From: Polytrichum commune
Lineage: Eukaryota > Streptophyta > Polytrichopsida > Polytrichales > Polytrichaceae
Length of the DNA stretch: 64,000 nt
Assembly (NCBI GenBank): GCA_950295325.1
Contig: OX485809.1
Span: forward strand, 31,434,001-31,498,000
Direction: 5' to 3'
Shown: in pieces, positions 19,625 through 31,153 of the stretch
Numbering within the stretch: the first letter of the stretch is position 1
Layout of the letters: each line of letters opens with the position of its first letter
The notes under the pieces: generated by a model
Told to the model about the DNA's origin: nothing
What the model saw: only the letters and a program-made list of their open reading frames with translations
Databases searched by the model: none
Translations under genes and position numbers: made by a program

Positions 19625-21328
19625 CAAAGATGCTGGCGACTGTCCAGATCTGCTCGAAGCAGGTGATCATTTGTTGTCGTTTCTCCTCATTGCGCTTATG
19701 TCTAAATAGCTCCTTATAGGCTTCCATTGCGCAGTATACCGTGTTCTTCCATGCTTTCCAAAGTACCGCTCCCAGATGGAATTGCTCTTCACTGAAAGCG
19801 TGTGCAACTTTTTGACACCAAATTGCCCACAGGAGCTGCGCCCGCAGGATATCCCACGGTGTCTCGGAGTTAATAGTGATCGATGCCGCCGTGTCCCACC
19901 TCAAATCTTCCTCGACACTGGGGCCGGGCGGGTCTGTCATTCTTCCTCGACTTATTTCCTTCCACGAGGTGTAACCACAGGTGAGGCCTGCTACTTGTCT
20001 CGTATTCCGGAATAGAGTCCAGGCTTGACTGACCTCTGAGCATTCAAGAAATGCATGTTGCAGCGTTTCCCGCTCTTGGGCAGGGCAGATTTGGCAGGTA
20101 TTAGGAAGTCCAATCCTTTCTCGCCACACTCCGACTGGTAGTCCTTCAGTAAGGACTAACCACTGCATCGCTGACACTTTGCGGGGGAGATGAGGATGCC
20201 AAATTCTATTAAAGAATTTGGCTCGAGTCTTTCCATCCATGCCTGTTGCTTCCAGCTCTGCGTCCACCGGCATTTGGTGGTTGTCCTGGCGTAGAGCCAC
20301 CCTGTGCCCCCGTTTCGTAGTATAATTCAAGATCGTCGTTTCGGGAAGTATCCCTAACCTTCTCCAGGTCCACTCTTTCGGGACCCATTCTAGGTGGCTA
20401 ACCCAATTATTGCCCCATAGCCAAAGTTGCTGTTCTTGTTCTAAGTTGTCTAGTGGGTTGTAATCAGTTATCATGTTTCTAGGGCCTCCCGTCTGAACTA
20501 CTCTTACCTCTCGGGAGTCAGGTGGTAGCTTGTGGTTGTGACTGACTAGCTGCAGGCGTTCAGTGTCGTCTTTTTGGTACAGGGATGCCTCTTGGGGTTC
20601 GCTTTTGGTGAGGTGGTAGACGCTCCGAATGCTGCCATCTTCCTCCCTCGGTGCTAGCCACTGACCCACCGTGGCTGGGGGCATCGGAGTGGCGTCCTAG
20701 GGGACACTGTTGATTACCTTGGTGTATAATTGCGACGAGACTCGGGCGCGATGTAGGCGAAAGAGTTCAGGAAAGGTGCGCCACCCATGGCCGTCTTGTC
20801 TGGCTAAATCTTTAAGCATACCGTAGCCTTTTGATGCCCACCAAAGCATGTTGGACCGCGGAGTTGTCCCCCATTGTATGCCTTCCTCACTAGTGAGGAA
20901 TCTGTTGCCGAAGATAGGTTGCCTTGTGATTTCTGACCAGCTTATGGGGTCCTGTTGTTCCAGGCCCGACTGGATTGTTCGCCACGCTCTCATCACGCCC
21001 TGCCACATCGAGGATCCCTGCTTTACCAGGTTTGCTGCATTCATTATCCAGTTGGCATTGGAGGGCCATCGTCCTCTCCTGGATTGCTTTGTTTGCGCTA
21101 CTCTGTAGCGCACTAGGACCTTCCATGGCTCGTAGCCAGGTGACATGCCTCTAACGAGTAATTTGACCAGTAATGCCGAGGCCTGCCATTGTGGGTCGAG
21201 GATTTTTATCCCTCCTCGGACGATTGGGAGCACTGCCGTTGCCCATTTGACCCGAGCTCGTGCACACGACACCTCTTTGCCGGACCAGATGTAATTGCGC
21301 ACTGTGGTCCGAGCTAACTTAAGGGCAT
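19625..21328 (-). pseudogene. LINE reverse transcriptase C-terminal fragment
   Basis: On the minus strand one frame runs across the segment with a single in-frame TAG at 20697-20699. The upstream 200 residues (RNYIWSGKE..., then a basic GGIKILD-type stretch) resemble the end of plant L1-type reverse transcriptases. The downstream part carries the zf-RVT zinc-binding domain: FFNRIWHPHLPRKVSAMQW, then CQICP and HAFLEC with the spaced Cys/His set. Both ends are cut by terminal sequences of elements A and B; the last five residues of the open frame come from A's terminus. No endonuclease domain, 3' tail or target duplication remains. It is a dead fragment of an older insertion. Confidence 0.85.
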
Positions 21329-21356
21329 AACACTATATTCGTTATTTGGAGACTTT
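21329..21356 (+). repeat. Left terminal inverted repeat of element B
   Basis: These 28 bases start AACACTATATTCGTTA and match the reverse complement of 57816-57843 at all but one position. A GAGACT-type partial stem follows, as at the right end. Confidence 0.85.
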
Positions 21357-21638
21357 TTGTTAATTTTGAGACTATTTAAGGACGTGGCTTTCACATTTAT
21401 AGGAATGAAAACACTAAAAATATGCTATGTTCCCAATTTTGGAAACAAATAAGAGACTCAAATGCATGGAACTACACATTAACAATAAGAAAATGGGATA
21501 TATGAAAACATTTGCATATGGAAAATCAATATCATATTTATTGAATAGGGGTTGAAGTACAAAATGCAAGTGGAATATCCAATATTAGGCGAAAGTCCTA
21601 GAAACATAATTCCACAACTACATGTATGTTAATATAGC

Positions 21639-22535
21639 CTATACGTTCGGTTCATGATTACGACTCACTACTTTTGCTTTTGCAATACTATTATTAGCAT
21701 TTACGGCCGTTTCACGTTCCTTTGCTTTCATGGCCTCCATGGCTCTAAAGATCTCGGGTCCGCGGCTGTAACCTTGTTTATTTGTTGACCCCGAATATGC
21801 GCCATTTGCCCATATTTGCCGACCCCCTTCCGAATAAGTGGAATACGAATGCGTTTGGGAAACCGAACGTCTTGCACTCTTCCGTAGGGCCAAACAACGA
21901 TCAGACTCGCAAGAAGCTGTCTTCAGTGTTCGCCTATCCAATGACGAAGTCGATGATGCCCGGCCCACATTCGTGTACATTGGGGTCTGAACAATGACCA
22001 TAAATATATATAATGAAGTGGGTTAGTATAAGTGGTTACAAGTTACGGATGGAAGTCCGAAAAACCCAAGAAGTTGAAATGCACTAATACACGGAAATCA
22101 TCAAGGAAAAACTTGAGAATGCCAATAGTTGGGCACCTTCGCCTTTGGGGCGCTGGTTAGAGCTTTTGGGACATCGACGGGTGTAGATACAAGCCCGAGA
22201 GGGACGTTCGCAAACGCCGGGACATCAATTTGGGGTTCATCCATGCAAAGGCGTCTGGTCGACCGTGGGTTACGGACGTGCTTCTCACTGCGGAGGGGAG
22301 ATGGAGATGGACTTGGAGAGTAATTGAGTTTTGCAACCTTTGCAGGAGGGCTATCCACGACTCCGTCTTCAAATCCGGAGTCTTTGGAGTAATCAACAGC
22401 AAAGGCAGCATCGACGGCCGAATATTGGAATAGTGAAGGCATTGCAACGTCGCTCATACCAAGGGAAAGGGAGCCGGTGTCTGCCTGAGATGCAGACATG
22501 CCATTGACGACACTTTTGGGTGCTTGGTGAGGCAA
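21639..22535 (-). CDS. Two further coding exons of unknown function near the left end of element B
   Basis: The exons 22535-22113 and 21986-21639 are bounded by plausible splice sites (acceptors CTTAG and TTCAG, donor CAA/GTTTTT) and join in frame (phase 0), giving about 256 residues. The first is rich in Ser and Pro, with an SPSPSPSP run and Lys/Arg clusters. The second ends in a charged helix-like segment (MEAMKAKERE). Phase 0 at each junction matches the neighbouring ParB/HAD gene, so these may be its last exons. I found no clean donor before the HAD stop at 22628 to connect them. No known domain is recognised. Confidence 0.45.
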
Positions 22536-22627
22536 CTAAGACACAAAAATACATTACAAAGATAAGGGGAGAAATGTTAGATATTTACATGGAGAGTCCA
22601 AGTACAAACCCAAAATCATCAAAGTTT

Positions 22628-25600
22628 TCATATTAATTTATTGAGTCTAGCGTAGCCGTACAATCTCCTAAATTCCTCATCTTGTGGGCCTAGAGGCCTA
22701 TTGCCAATTGGGTTGGAGAGCACAAAATCCGGGACACTTCCGGGGTGATAGGCAAGCCTCCTAATGTAGGGTCCTAGTTCACTCTCTAGAAAGTTGTCAT
22801 TTCTATCGCTTTCCCAAGGATCCGGGAATATGCAATTGCCCGGGGGATTGAGAATACTCTTTGCCGGGCTGTCGTCAATGAGGAGTGTGTTATCTGGGGT
22901 GGGCCAACAACCGTGGGGAACCCCCTCCAACATAGGGACGCCCACCCAGAGGTTCTTCCTCAGGACCTTTAAGAATTGAGGCCCACGACCTCCTCCAACC
23001 TTGGGTACAATATTGCCACTACGGTCATAGAGGTCATCGCAGTGTTCTTGACCGAGAAGCAAACATGGCATTGCGAGTTCTCGGAAAAGGAAACCGACGA
23101 TGGCCTTCGTGTTGTCCATGAGCATAGAGCTCCAGATGATGACATGGGCGAAGCCAAGGACCTCACGAAGGAAGCTCCTCAAACCGGGGCGGGCACGTAC
23201 AACCTTCTTATTTATGAGAGTATCGAAATGTCCGCCGTAATCCATGTCTTGTGGACTACGGAAGGGCCCCTTGGACGCACTATTCGAGATATGTTTGGAT
23301 TGACAAAGCACCCCATTGAGGTCAAATATTATGAACGGTTTCATCATGGGCGCGCTTGGTTTTCCCGCGGGGTTGCGACATATCTCCGACGGACCCTGTG
23401 ATGGAACATTCTATCTAGGTAAATGGTACTACTCAAGAAAACCAATTGACAAGCATGGATAAACTCAACACAAATTATAAGGCCAAAAATAATCCGAACC
23501 ATCCAGTTGAAAAATTGGTATTAATGTAATTGGTGATATACATTTGGTGAATAATATACATTGTCGCAAAAAATATCTGTTGAAGTTAATGGAATCTATG
23601 CTAACAAAATTGTATCCACCCGCCGGGCGAAGTCGAGGATTGAACTCGATAATATACACACGCCACGAAGGAGGCAGACAAGGAAGTTTTGGACGCGCGT
23701 CCGTAACGTGGGAGGCATGCTCAAAGGTTGATTACCTCTTCAAGGGCGAGGTCCGCGCCAGCAGTGCCTCCCTCACCTGGCCCCGTCATGGGCACAGGAT
23801 CCGGACGCGCGTCCGCAAAATTGTCCAGATCTTCGACCACCAACAAGGTGTCTCCAGCCGCTTGCGACCCTTGAGTATCCACGTAAGGCTGATCCTCATC
23901 TGTGGAGTCTTGGCTGCCCCGCATATGTACATCTTCATCGCCGATGGGGGCATTGCCATGTCACGTGCCGGTATCTCCTCCACTCCTGTAGGATGAGAGG
24001 AGGGCTCCTCTGGAGTGGCGACAACAAGGGGAGAGGGCGGGACAATCAACGCGGGGGCTGGATAAGCATGCTCGGGTATATACACCGCATGGCTACTAGA
24101 CGGAGGCCGCATGAGAGTGGGGGGCATAGACATGACGGCATCGGGAGCTGTATAGACTACAGGGGGTCTTGCCTGCAAGCTCTGCATCAGGCTCATAAAT
24201 TGTTGACTTTGGGCCAAGAACTGTTGATTTTGGGCCATGAGATCGGCGTGCCTTCGAGCAGACTCCAACCTAGCTTGCTCCATCTCAACTTGGATGGCGG
24301 CCATCTTTTTGGCGTGCTCCTCGTTAGCTTCTCGAAGCCGTTGGTCAAGCTCTTCCTTCATTCGCCTCTCCATCTTCTCGTCCAATTCGGACACTGACAT
24401 CGGCTCTTTCTTCACCTTGCCAGGTTCCGTAGGCAAGGCAGAGATGGCATTGTGAATCCTAATCTCATCCTCGTCTTCATCGGAGAGCTCCAAGACCGCG
24501 CCTTCAGGGTATTCGTTGTATGGCGTCTTGTTCCTCTTTCGTCGACTCTCACGATATAGAGAGATATCAGGCCTCAATATCAACTCCAGCACATGCCTCC
24601 CCTCCATAGGGGGTAGATCTGAATGTTGAGATCCCCCTCCAGATGAAGCGGTGCATCCGCCTTCTGCCGCAAGGTCCACATCCTTCTCGGCCATAACTCC
24701 TAGAGCACGAGATGGACCCGCAGTTGAGGGAAATCCAACTCGAGAGGTGGGAGTCCCAAAAGGTGAGAGAACAGGGGTATGAGGGACCCTTATCGGAGTG
24801 AAGTTCACGCGTGCCTCCTGCGCATCCGTGTCGTCTGTTCCCAGCAGGAAAGCACTTGGATTAATTGGGTCGCGAACAAGGCCGTGTAAAGGCTCCTGTG
24901 TGGAGGGTTGCGCTCTTGGGGAACTGGGATCTTGGTCCTCTTCAGGGTCTGTCTCCATTCCGGGCATTGCCTCTTCTCTAGAAGAAAGAGGCACAACAAG
25001 ATGGGGTGTAAGGACGTCCATGATGTCCTGGATATCCATTTTGGAGGCCATTACCCTGTGAGTATGGGCGTCATCGTAGTCGGAATCTTGCACAAAAGAA
25101 TTCACCTGCAAGCCAAGCATCTGGACCATAACAAGAAAATTAGATAAGAACAATAGTGGTGATTGCATATAAATGAGGCTAGATGTCAACACGTTATACG
25201 GACGCGCGTCCGTAAAACCACCACTCAAAAGTTGGACAATTTTACGGACGCACGGTCGTAAAATTCACATGCACCTGATACTGGGTTTTTACGGACGCGC
25301 GTCCGTAAAATAACTATGCAAAAGATAGGTGGGTTGAAAGACAAACAAATACTCACCAGTGCTGCATACATAAACTTCGTGCCTCCGAAGACGTTGTAAA
25401 CTGTCTCACTCATGACAGTTAAAGCCTTCAAGACCCCTATATAAAAGTCCATCCGGAGCTCGAACGCCGGATAGATTGCATGCATTGTCTCCTCAACAAG
25501 CTCCTTGGGATGTGGTGGCGGCAACGAATAGACTTTCCTGAACACCTCGTGTGGTTTAATGGGCAATCGCCCAGTTGGGGAAGACTTGCGTGTTAAGAAA

Positions 25601-28098
25601 TAAAGCTGCACAGCTCCCACTTGCTTCACCCCCCTTGCCTCTTGAATGAAAGTGATCCCTTCTGTCTTCGCTGGGATGTAGGTGCTGTGGTACATATCGT
25701 ATTCGAGGTCCATCGTTGATGTGTACAGATGGACAATGGATGTGGACCTCTCTTGCTCTACAATCCATAACCACACATGAGGCTCGAAGAGGGCAGGCGA
25801 GCGATAGCTCTTGAAGGCTTTTAAGAAGGGCTTGTAGAAGGGTGCTCCCGCAACGTCTTGCTTCCATGCTCCGGAAATTGCACGAAAATCAAAAATGGCG
25901 AAAGGGCAACCCCTGGGGTCATCTCTCACAAAGGCTCTTGAAGCATGGGTGTCCCATGCGCCGAACTTCATGCCCTTTGCGACCGTGCAGAATCTTGCAA
26001 ACCCTCCAAATTTCGCGTTCTTTTTCCTATCGAGAAAGTGAACATACAACCATGCCTCCCTCTCGTCGATGGATCCCTTCTTTTCGTTCCTTCTGGATCG
26101 TTGGGCAAGGAAGGATGATGCCCCTCTTATCAAAGCTCGCATTGAGACGCCATTGATGTGGTATTCACCCTTCAGCTTCCTCCAATTCTCCCACACGATC
26201 TCACCATCACTATTAATGAGGTTGTGGGTGGGTAGCAATTTGCTAATCTCCCTTACAGCCATGGTCTTCTTCTTTCTGTAATCGCACCATTCCTTAATGT
26301 GGTACGTGGATGGCTTCATGTGCTTCGGCCGCTTCAGAAAGATTTTGGGATAGGGCAGAGTTCTTCTAGGAGTTTCTAGAAGAATGTGTTCTGCTGCCCT
26401 GTACAGCTCCGAGTCCATCAATCCTTGGAGGGGACGAAAGAACTCTCGCAGGATTGGTGGTACCTTAACTTTTGAGTCGCTCTTGTAGGTGTTCTCCGTA
26501 TCTGGATTGACAAGGTCGCCGTTGTTGTGGGCATCGAAAAGTCGCAACCATATTGACCACGTCTCTTCTGTTGCAGTGATGAGCTTGAGTTCGCCTTTTA
26601 ATTCATGCACTGTTTTCATGCCGCTTGTCTTCATGTCTATACTCGAGAACTTTGTCAATATGGCATTGCTGAATGTCTGCAAGAGGCGCGAATTGCAAGA
26701 AATCAGAACATTGAATTCAGTACAGATTAAATTCAAATATTTGAATAAGTGGGAGGAGAAGGGCCACATTTACGGACGCACGTCCGTAAATCTATTTGAA
26801 TAACATACCTGCCATTTTGGGTTCTTCACGACAACATTATCTCTTTCTTTTGGGGGACATTCGTGCTCCACCCACAAGGTCCTCCCAGCCACGATGTTGG
26901 CTGCCCATGAAGCCTCGAACTGCCTCACTTTATTCCCCTGGTTCATGAAGGCAGATATTGCTATGAGTTGGTTCGAGTCCTTGGAATGCACGACGAATGC
27001 CTTCCAATATCGGATTGTCTCCTTTAATGGGCTTTTCCACTCGTCGTCTTCAAGGAGAGCTTTTGCAGCCATTACACTATGTTGGCCGTCGATAATATAG
27101 AACTCTCCATTCTTGAGAATCGGCCAATTTTTTTCGTTGACTTCAACGATAGGATCCTTTGGTGTCACACAAATGGTTTGCCTGTCAAACTTGGGGTTGT
27201 TCATGATGTTGTTCATTTGCCACCATACACCGCTTTCTTCTTTTGCTCTGGTATTCATACTTTCGGTGCCCTTGTGGCATTTGTAGACGTCTACTTCGAA
27301 AGTAAAATACCTACCAAGGGGCCAGCATCCCTTCGTCTTCTCATCGAACTCTTGGAATATTTTTGTTGAGAGTTCGGCGTCAGGGCGTTGACCCTTTTTG
27401 AGGAGTGGAGCGACAGTCAATGTAGAGCTGACATCCGGACCCTCTGTTAGTCCAGAGTCCATCTGCGAGTGAGAGCGTTTACTCGCCTGTCTGCTCCCTC
27501 TTGATGCACCACTCTGCGAGGGCCTTGAGGATTCCGGCACTGGTTTAGGCACACGCTTGGGTCGTTCAGGAACGACTTGTTTTTTCTTCTCTTTCCCCTT
27601 TCTGGCCTCTAGCAAGGCTCCATTTACTCTTGTTACATTGTTCAAGAGTTGTCCAAGCCGCTTACCCGTCCAAGGTGCATTGCATGCATAGTCTTGGAAC
27701 TCCGTCTGGAGATTGAAGCAAGCCGCATCTGTACTAGCATTCTCACACTCATTTTTGTTGAAGGGGTGGTAGGATTCGTGCAAAATGAAAGTGACCCGAT
27801 CTTCTTTCTTCTCAAGGTCTATTACTACATAATCCCCTTGTGCCACTGCACACTCTACTGTCCACGATTTAAGCTTTATCCACTTCTCAGCTTCATCTAT
27901 GTCCGTCTTCATTTGATATGCAAATCTAAGCACAAATATTTCTTTCTCGTCCTTTTCTACCAATACTGTCCAATTATCCACAATTTCATCTTGTGGCTTG
28001 TAATGGTCGTTGGGACTTATGTCTTTGATGGCTTCTGGTAGCGGAGGAATGAGAGCTTCTGCGAACATCTCAATTGCATGTCTCTTTTTAGATGCCAT
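22628..28098 (-). CDS. Multidomain protein: ParB-like, methyltransferase-like, coiled coil, FCP1/NIF phosphatase
   Basis: Four exons, 28098-26809, 26676-25357, 25120-23736 and 23395-22628, join at consensus GT-AG sites, all phase 0, for about 1587 residues. Exon 1 contains FYIIDGQHSVMAA (DGQH at 337-340), the signature of the ParB/sulfiredoxin-like fold. Across the exon 2/3 junction (about 858-880) NVFGGTKFMYAALMLGLQV resembles motif I of amino-methyltransferases; no DPPY motif is seen. Exon 3 has a coiled coil (about 1110-1185) and an acidic tail. Exon 4 is an FCP1/NIF-type HAD domain with FDLNGVL, RPGLRSFL and LLIDDSP; the usual second Asp is Asn. One base appears missing in a C run (plus-strand G at 23946-23950), and the frame shifts there. 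The ATG sits right after a splice acceptor, so 5' non-coding exons are likely. The domain combination is new to me. Confidence 0.7.
23691..23814. repeat. Two palindromes at the end of ParB/HAD exon 3
   Basis: GGACGCGCGTCC occurs at 23691-23702 (in intron 3, continuing as GT on one side only) and at 23803-23814 (inside coding exon 3). The second is flanked by C on the left and G on the right. They show that the palindrome can lie in coding sequence. Confidence 0.85.
25198..25309. repeat. Three palindromes in intron 2 of the ParB/HAD gene
   Basis: ACGGACGCGCGTCCGT occurs at 25198-25213 and near 25291-25306. Between them, 25241-25262 is a decayed copy with a CACGGTCG change. All lie between the donor at 25356 and the acceptor at 25121. 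Confidence 0.9.
26769..26790. repeat. Palindrome in intron 1 of the ParB/HAD gene
   Basis: The arms TTTACGGACG and CGTCCGTAAA are perfect, with spacer CA. It lies in the 132-bp intron between 26677 and 26808. Confidence 0.9.
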
Positions 28099-28152
28099 CT
28101 GCAAATGATAAGATAGATAAGTTAGAATTCTTGGCAAAAGATATAGATCATA

Positions 28153-28300
28153 CTTTACGAACGCGCGTTCGTAAAGTTTTCCAAATTGTCTCAATTACAT
28201 TTTTGGATCCAAATGAAAAGATACATTTCTTCCAAATACGCATAACGCGTATATTATATACTCAAATATCTCTATAAGTTATGGACGCGCGTCCGTAAAC
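28153..28300. repeat. Two palindromes just 5' of the ParB/HAD start codon
   Basis: The first, 28153-28176, is a perfect 24-bp palindrome in which both arms carry the same change (CGAACG and CGTTCG instead of CGGACG and CGTCCG). The second, 28279-28300, has TATGGACG on the left and CGTCCGTA on the right. They begin 55 bp upstream of the ATG. Confidence 0.9.
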
Positions 28301-28349
28301 TTCGCAAAGATAGTATGGTGGTAAATATCAATGTATTCAAGTTACGGTT

Positions 28350-28490
28350 AATATTTTTTTTGAGAGTCTTGTTTCACACCTACATTTTTTTTGAGAGTCT
28401 TGTTTCTCACCTACATATATTTTTGAGAGTCTTGTTTCTCACCTATATATATTTTTGAGAGTCTTGTTTCTCACCTATATATATTTTCCA
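28350..28490. repeat. Short tandem repeat GAGAGTCTTGTTTCTCACC
   Basis: About four units of 37-39 bp contain TTTTTGAGAGTCTTGTTT and a CACCTAYAT stretch. The same motif recurs inside each 135-bp unit of the adjoining array. Confidence 0.8.
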
Positions 28491-28495
28491 CAAAG

Positions 28496-28932
28496 TTTAC
28501 GGACGCGCGTCCGTAAACTTTGAGTATTATAAAGGCTATTTTAATATGCCTAATATTACAATATTTGGCTTCGTTTGCGTAATATATTGTTTGAGAGGCT
28601 TGTCTCTCACCTACCCAAAGATCCACAAAGTTTACGGACGCGCGTCCGTAAACTTTGAGTATTATAAAGGTTATTTTAATATGCCTAATATTACAATATT
28701 TGGCTTCGTTTGCGTAATATGCGGTTTGAGAGTCTTGTTTCTCACCTACAGGAAGATCCACAAAGTTTACGGACGCGCGTCCGTAAACTTTGAGTATTAT
28801 AAAGGCTATTTTAATATGCCTAATATTACAATATTTGGCTTCGTTTGCGTAATATGTTGTTTGAGAGGCTTGTCTCTCACCTACACAAAGATCCACAAAG
28901 TTTACGGACGCGCGTCCGTAAACTTTGAGGAT
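28496..28932. repeat. Array of 135-bp units each bearing a palindrome
   Basis: Palindromes at 28496-28517, 28631-28652, 28766-28787 and 28901-28922 are exactly 135 bp apart. Each extends to a perfect 32-bp palindrome when the flanking CAAAG and CTTTG are counted. The DNA between them is nearly identical and AT-rich. Frames open across it only because 135 is divisible by three. Confidence 0.95.
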
Positions 28933-28974
28933 TATAAAGGCTATTGTAATGTTTGCGTATTCCAATGTTTTCAT

Positions 28975-29740
28975 TAATGCTCCGTGTTTTTCGGGACTTT
29001 ACCTTGTCGTCCAATATGGTTTTGCCCTCCAAATAAGAATGCAATCTTATTTCACTGCAATAGCAAACACTGCACTGCAGATTGACAACATAAGGCACTT
29101 TCAGAACACTGACATGTCCATAACTAAATGATTCTTAGAATGTAGCCATAGACAAAGTACTAAACAAATTCAGAATTCCTTGAAACTGGAATCTCACATT
29201 CTCTCATGCTAACCTTAAGCCCTAAACCACAACAACCCAAAATTGCAATCATACAAAATGCAATTGCAATGTTCTAAAAAACTTACCTTTCTAGAGTGTT
29301 TGCTCCTAAACCACAACTAGCTGCTCCTGCTGCAGCTAATACCAACTGCAAATGAACAATAAAATTGAGGTCAGAAACCTCTAGTAATTCAATGTGCACA
29401 TGCATGATTCAACATTGAGAACTACTCAAAAAAAGTTGCTCATAAATCAAATTCATGCAACACAAGTGAAAGGAAACTATTGATTTGTATGCAAAAAATA
29501 TAATGAACTACATGGTGAAGCTACAACTGAAACCCTAATGAGCAACATCTGAAACACTAATTACCCTTGCAACAACTGAGATCAACAACTGAAAACAACC
29601 TAATGAGCAGTAGCAAGCAACAATGAGCATCCTAATGATCTAATGAGCAGCAAGCAAGCAAGCAGCAAGCAAAACTTACTAATGAGCTAATGAGCTAATA
29701 AGCAAATGAGCAGCAAACAAGGAGAACTTACTCTAGCTCT
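28975..29740. other. Intergenic stretch of element B, no gene seen
   Basis: The sequence is AT-rich, with GAGCAAGCAA-type short repeats (29590-29710). It probably corresponds to the 5' untranslated exons and introns of the minus-strand ParB/HAD gene. No exon can be assigned. Confidence 0.4.
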
Positions 29741-30250
29741 GACGCGCGTCAGCAATTGACCAATAAGAATGAGTTTTGCATTGTGAGGAAAGAGAAGCAA
29801 GACCAGCAAGGGAAGCAAGAGAAGAGAGAGAAGAAAATGAAGATAAGGGTAAGAAGCAAGAGAAACAAGAGAAGAAAGTGAAGAGAAGCAAAAGAAGCAA
29901 AAGAAGATGAGCAGATGAGCAAGAGAAGATGAGAAGATGAGCAAGAGAAGATGAGCAAGAGAAGCAAGAGCAGATGAGCAAGAGAAACAAGAGAAACAAG
30001 AGAAACAAGAGCTGCAAGAGAAGGAAGCAAAAGCACGAAGAGGAGGGCAAAAGGGAGCTGGTGTACTTTGAAACCCTATAACCCTAAAGCAAGAGAAGCA
30101 AGAGCAACAGTAGAAGGAAAGGAAGGAAGAGATGATAGAGAAGGAAGAAAAGCACGAAGAGCGAGGGCGAAAGGGTGCTGGAGTACTTGGAACCCTAAAA
30201 CAATGGCGTGCCTCCACGTGTCCCTACCCCAAACGTCGCGCCCAATCGCC
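29700..30250 (-). promoter_or_regulatory. Purine-rich block and candidate promoter of the ParB/HAD gene
   Basis: A long AGAGAAGCAAGAG-type run (29785-30160) reads as a CT-rich patch on the minus strand. It contains duplicated segments (30020-30075 and 30145-30200, both ending ACTTKGAAACCCTA-like or GGAACCCTAA). It is preceded at 29747-29760 by the small palindrome CTGACGCGCGTCAG. Comparable blocks occur in elements A and C. The transcription start is not resolved. Confidence 0.35.
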
Positions 30251-30831
30251 GGCCTATACCCTTACGTGGCATCACCCTACTGGTCTATATTTGGTATTGA
30301 AATAGGGGTTTAATTTATACTTAGTTTGGTGATTTTATTATCATATTATGTCATAATAACATCTTATGTTTATGCTAAGGCAAGTTAAAAGTCACACTAA
30401 ATGTCACTCTAAATATAAAATGAGCCATCTCGTTGCCTCTTCTCTTCACTTTTGATAATGAGTGAAATATTCATACGAGCTCTAGAAAGTATTCATTATT
30501 TTAGGAAATTATATTAGGGTGTGAGGTTGAGTAAATTATTATGTCATTGTCAACAATTAAATGACATCAATAATAATAATAATATCATTTTGGAACTCCA
30601 AACAATGAGAGAAACTAACTACAATTTCTAGTGTGGCCTCTATGGAGAGTGGGGGAGCACCTTTCATTAAAACCTAGAATCACGTGCGTTCACTGCATAC
30701 TCTAAAAACCCCCTAATATATACAAGTGATTTTTTTTGAAATGAAGTAATACACATACAATTGCAACAATAAATATACAAGCGACAATATGTATACACAA
30801 AAAAACATCCATTCATATATATTAATCATTA

Positions 30832-31147
30832 CTCGGGGGGGCAGTGTGTTAAAAAAATAAGGATATAGGGGGGTATTACTTTCAATTCTCTTATTTTTTT
30901 CACATGCTATCATTATATAAATTTCTACTTTGGGTTAATAGAAAAATGGCTTGCATTACTTATAATTCCAAATTACCAATTATTCCATACCCTATACTAC
31001 TTTAAAGATGTCCAGTGCCATTTTTGATACCCTATATTACTCTTAAGTCCATTTATAATTTTTTGCCCCCATGTTTTTAAAATACCCTATCATTTGTTTG
31101 CACGTATATTGCTACTCCAACCAATGACTGCCCCCCCCCCCCGAGAG
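30832..31147. mobile_element. Small fold-back (MITE-like) element with G/C-tract ends
   Basis: The left end CTCGGGGGGGCAGT and the right end ACTGC(C)nGAGAG are inverted copies. TCATTA flanks both sides (30826-30831 and 31148-31153), a possible target duplication. The 316-bp interior is AT-rich and has no frame. The superfamily is unclear. Confidence 0.45.
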
Positions 31148-31153
31148 TCATTA

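Noticed and set aside
28471-28977. Frames of 143-167 residues on both strands with VYGRASVNF repeats
   Set aside because: They are produced by the 135-bp array; VYGRASVNF is simply the palindrome read in frame.
29687-30217. Minus-strand 176-residue Ser/Cys/Phe/Leu-rich frame
   Set aside because: It is low-complexity translation of the CT-rich block; three overlapping frames show the same bias.
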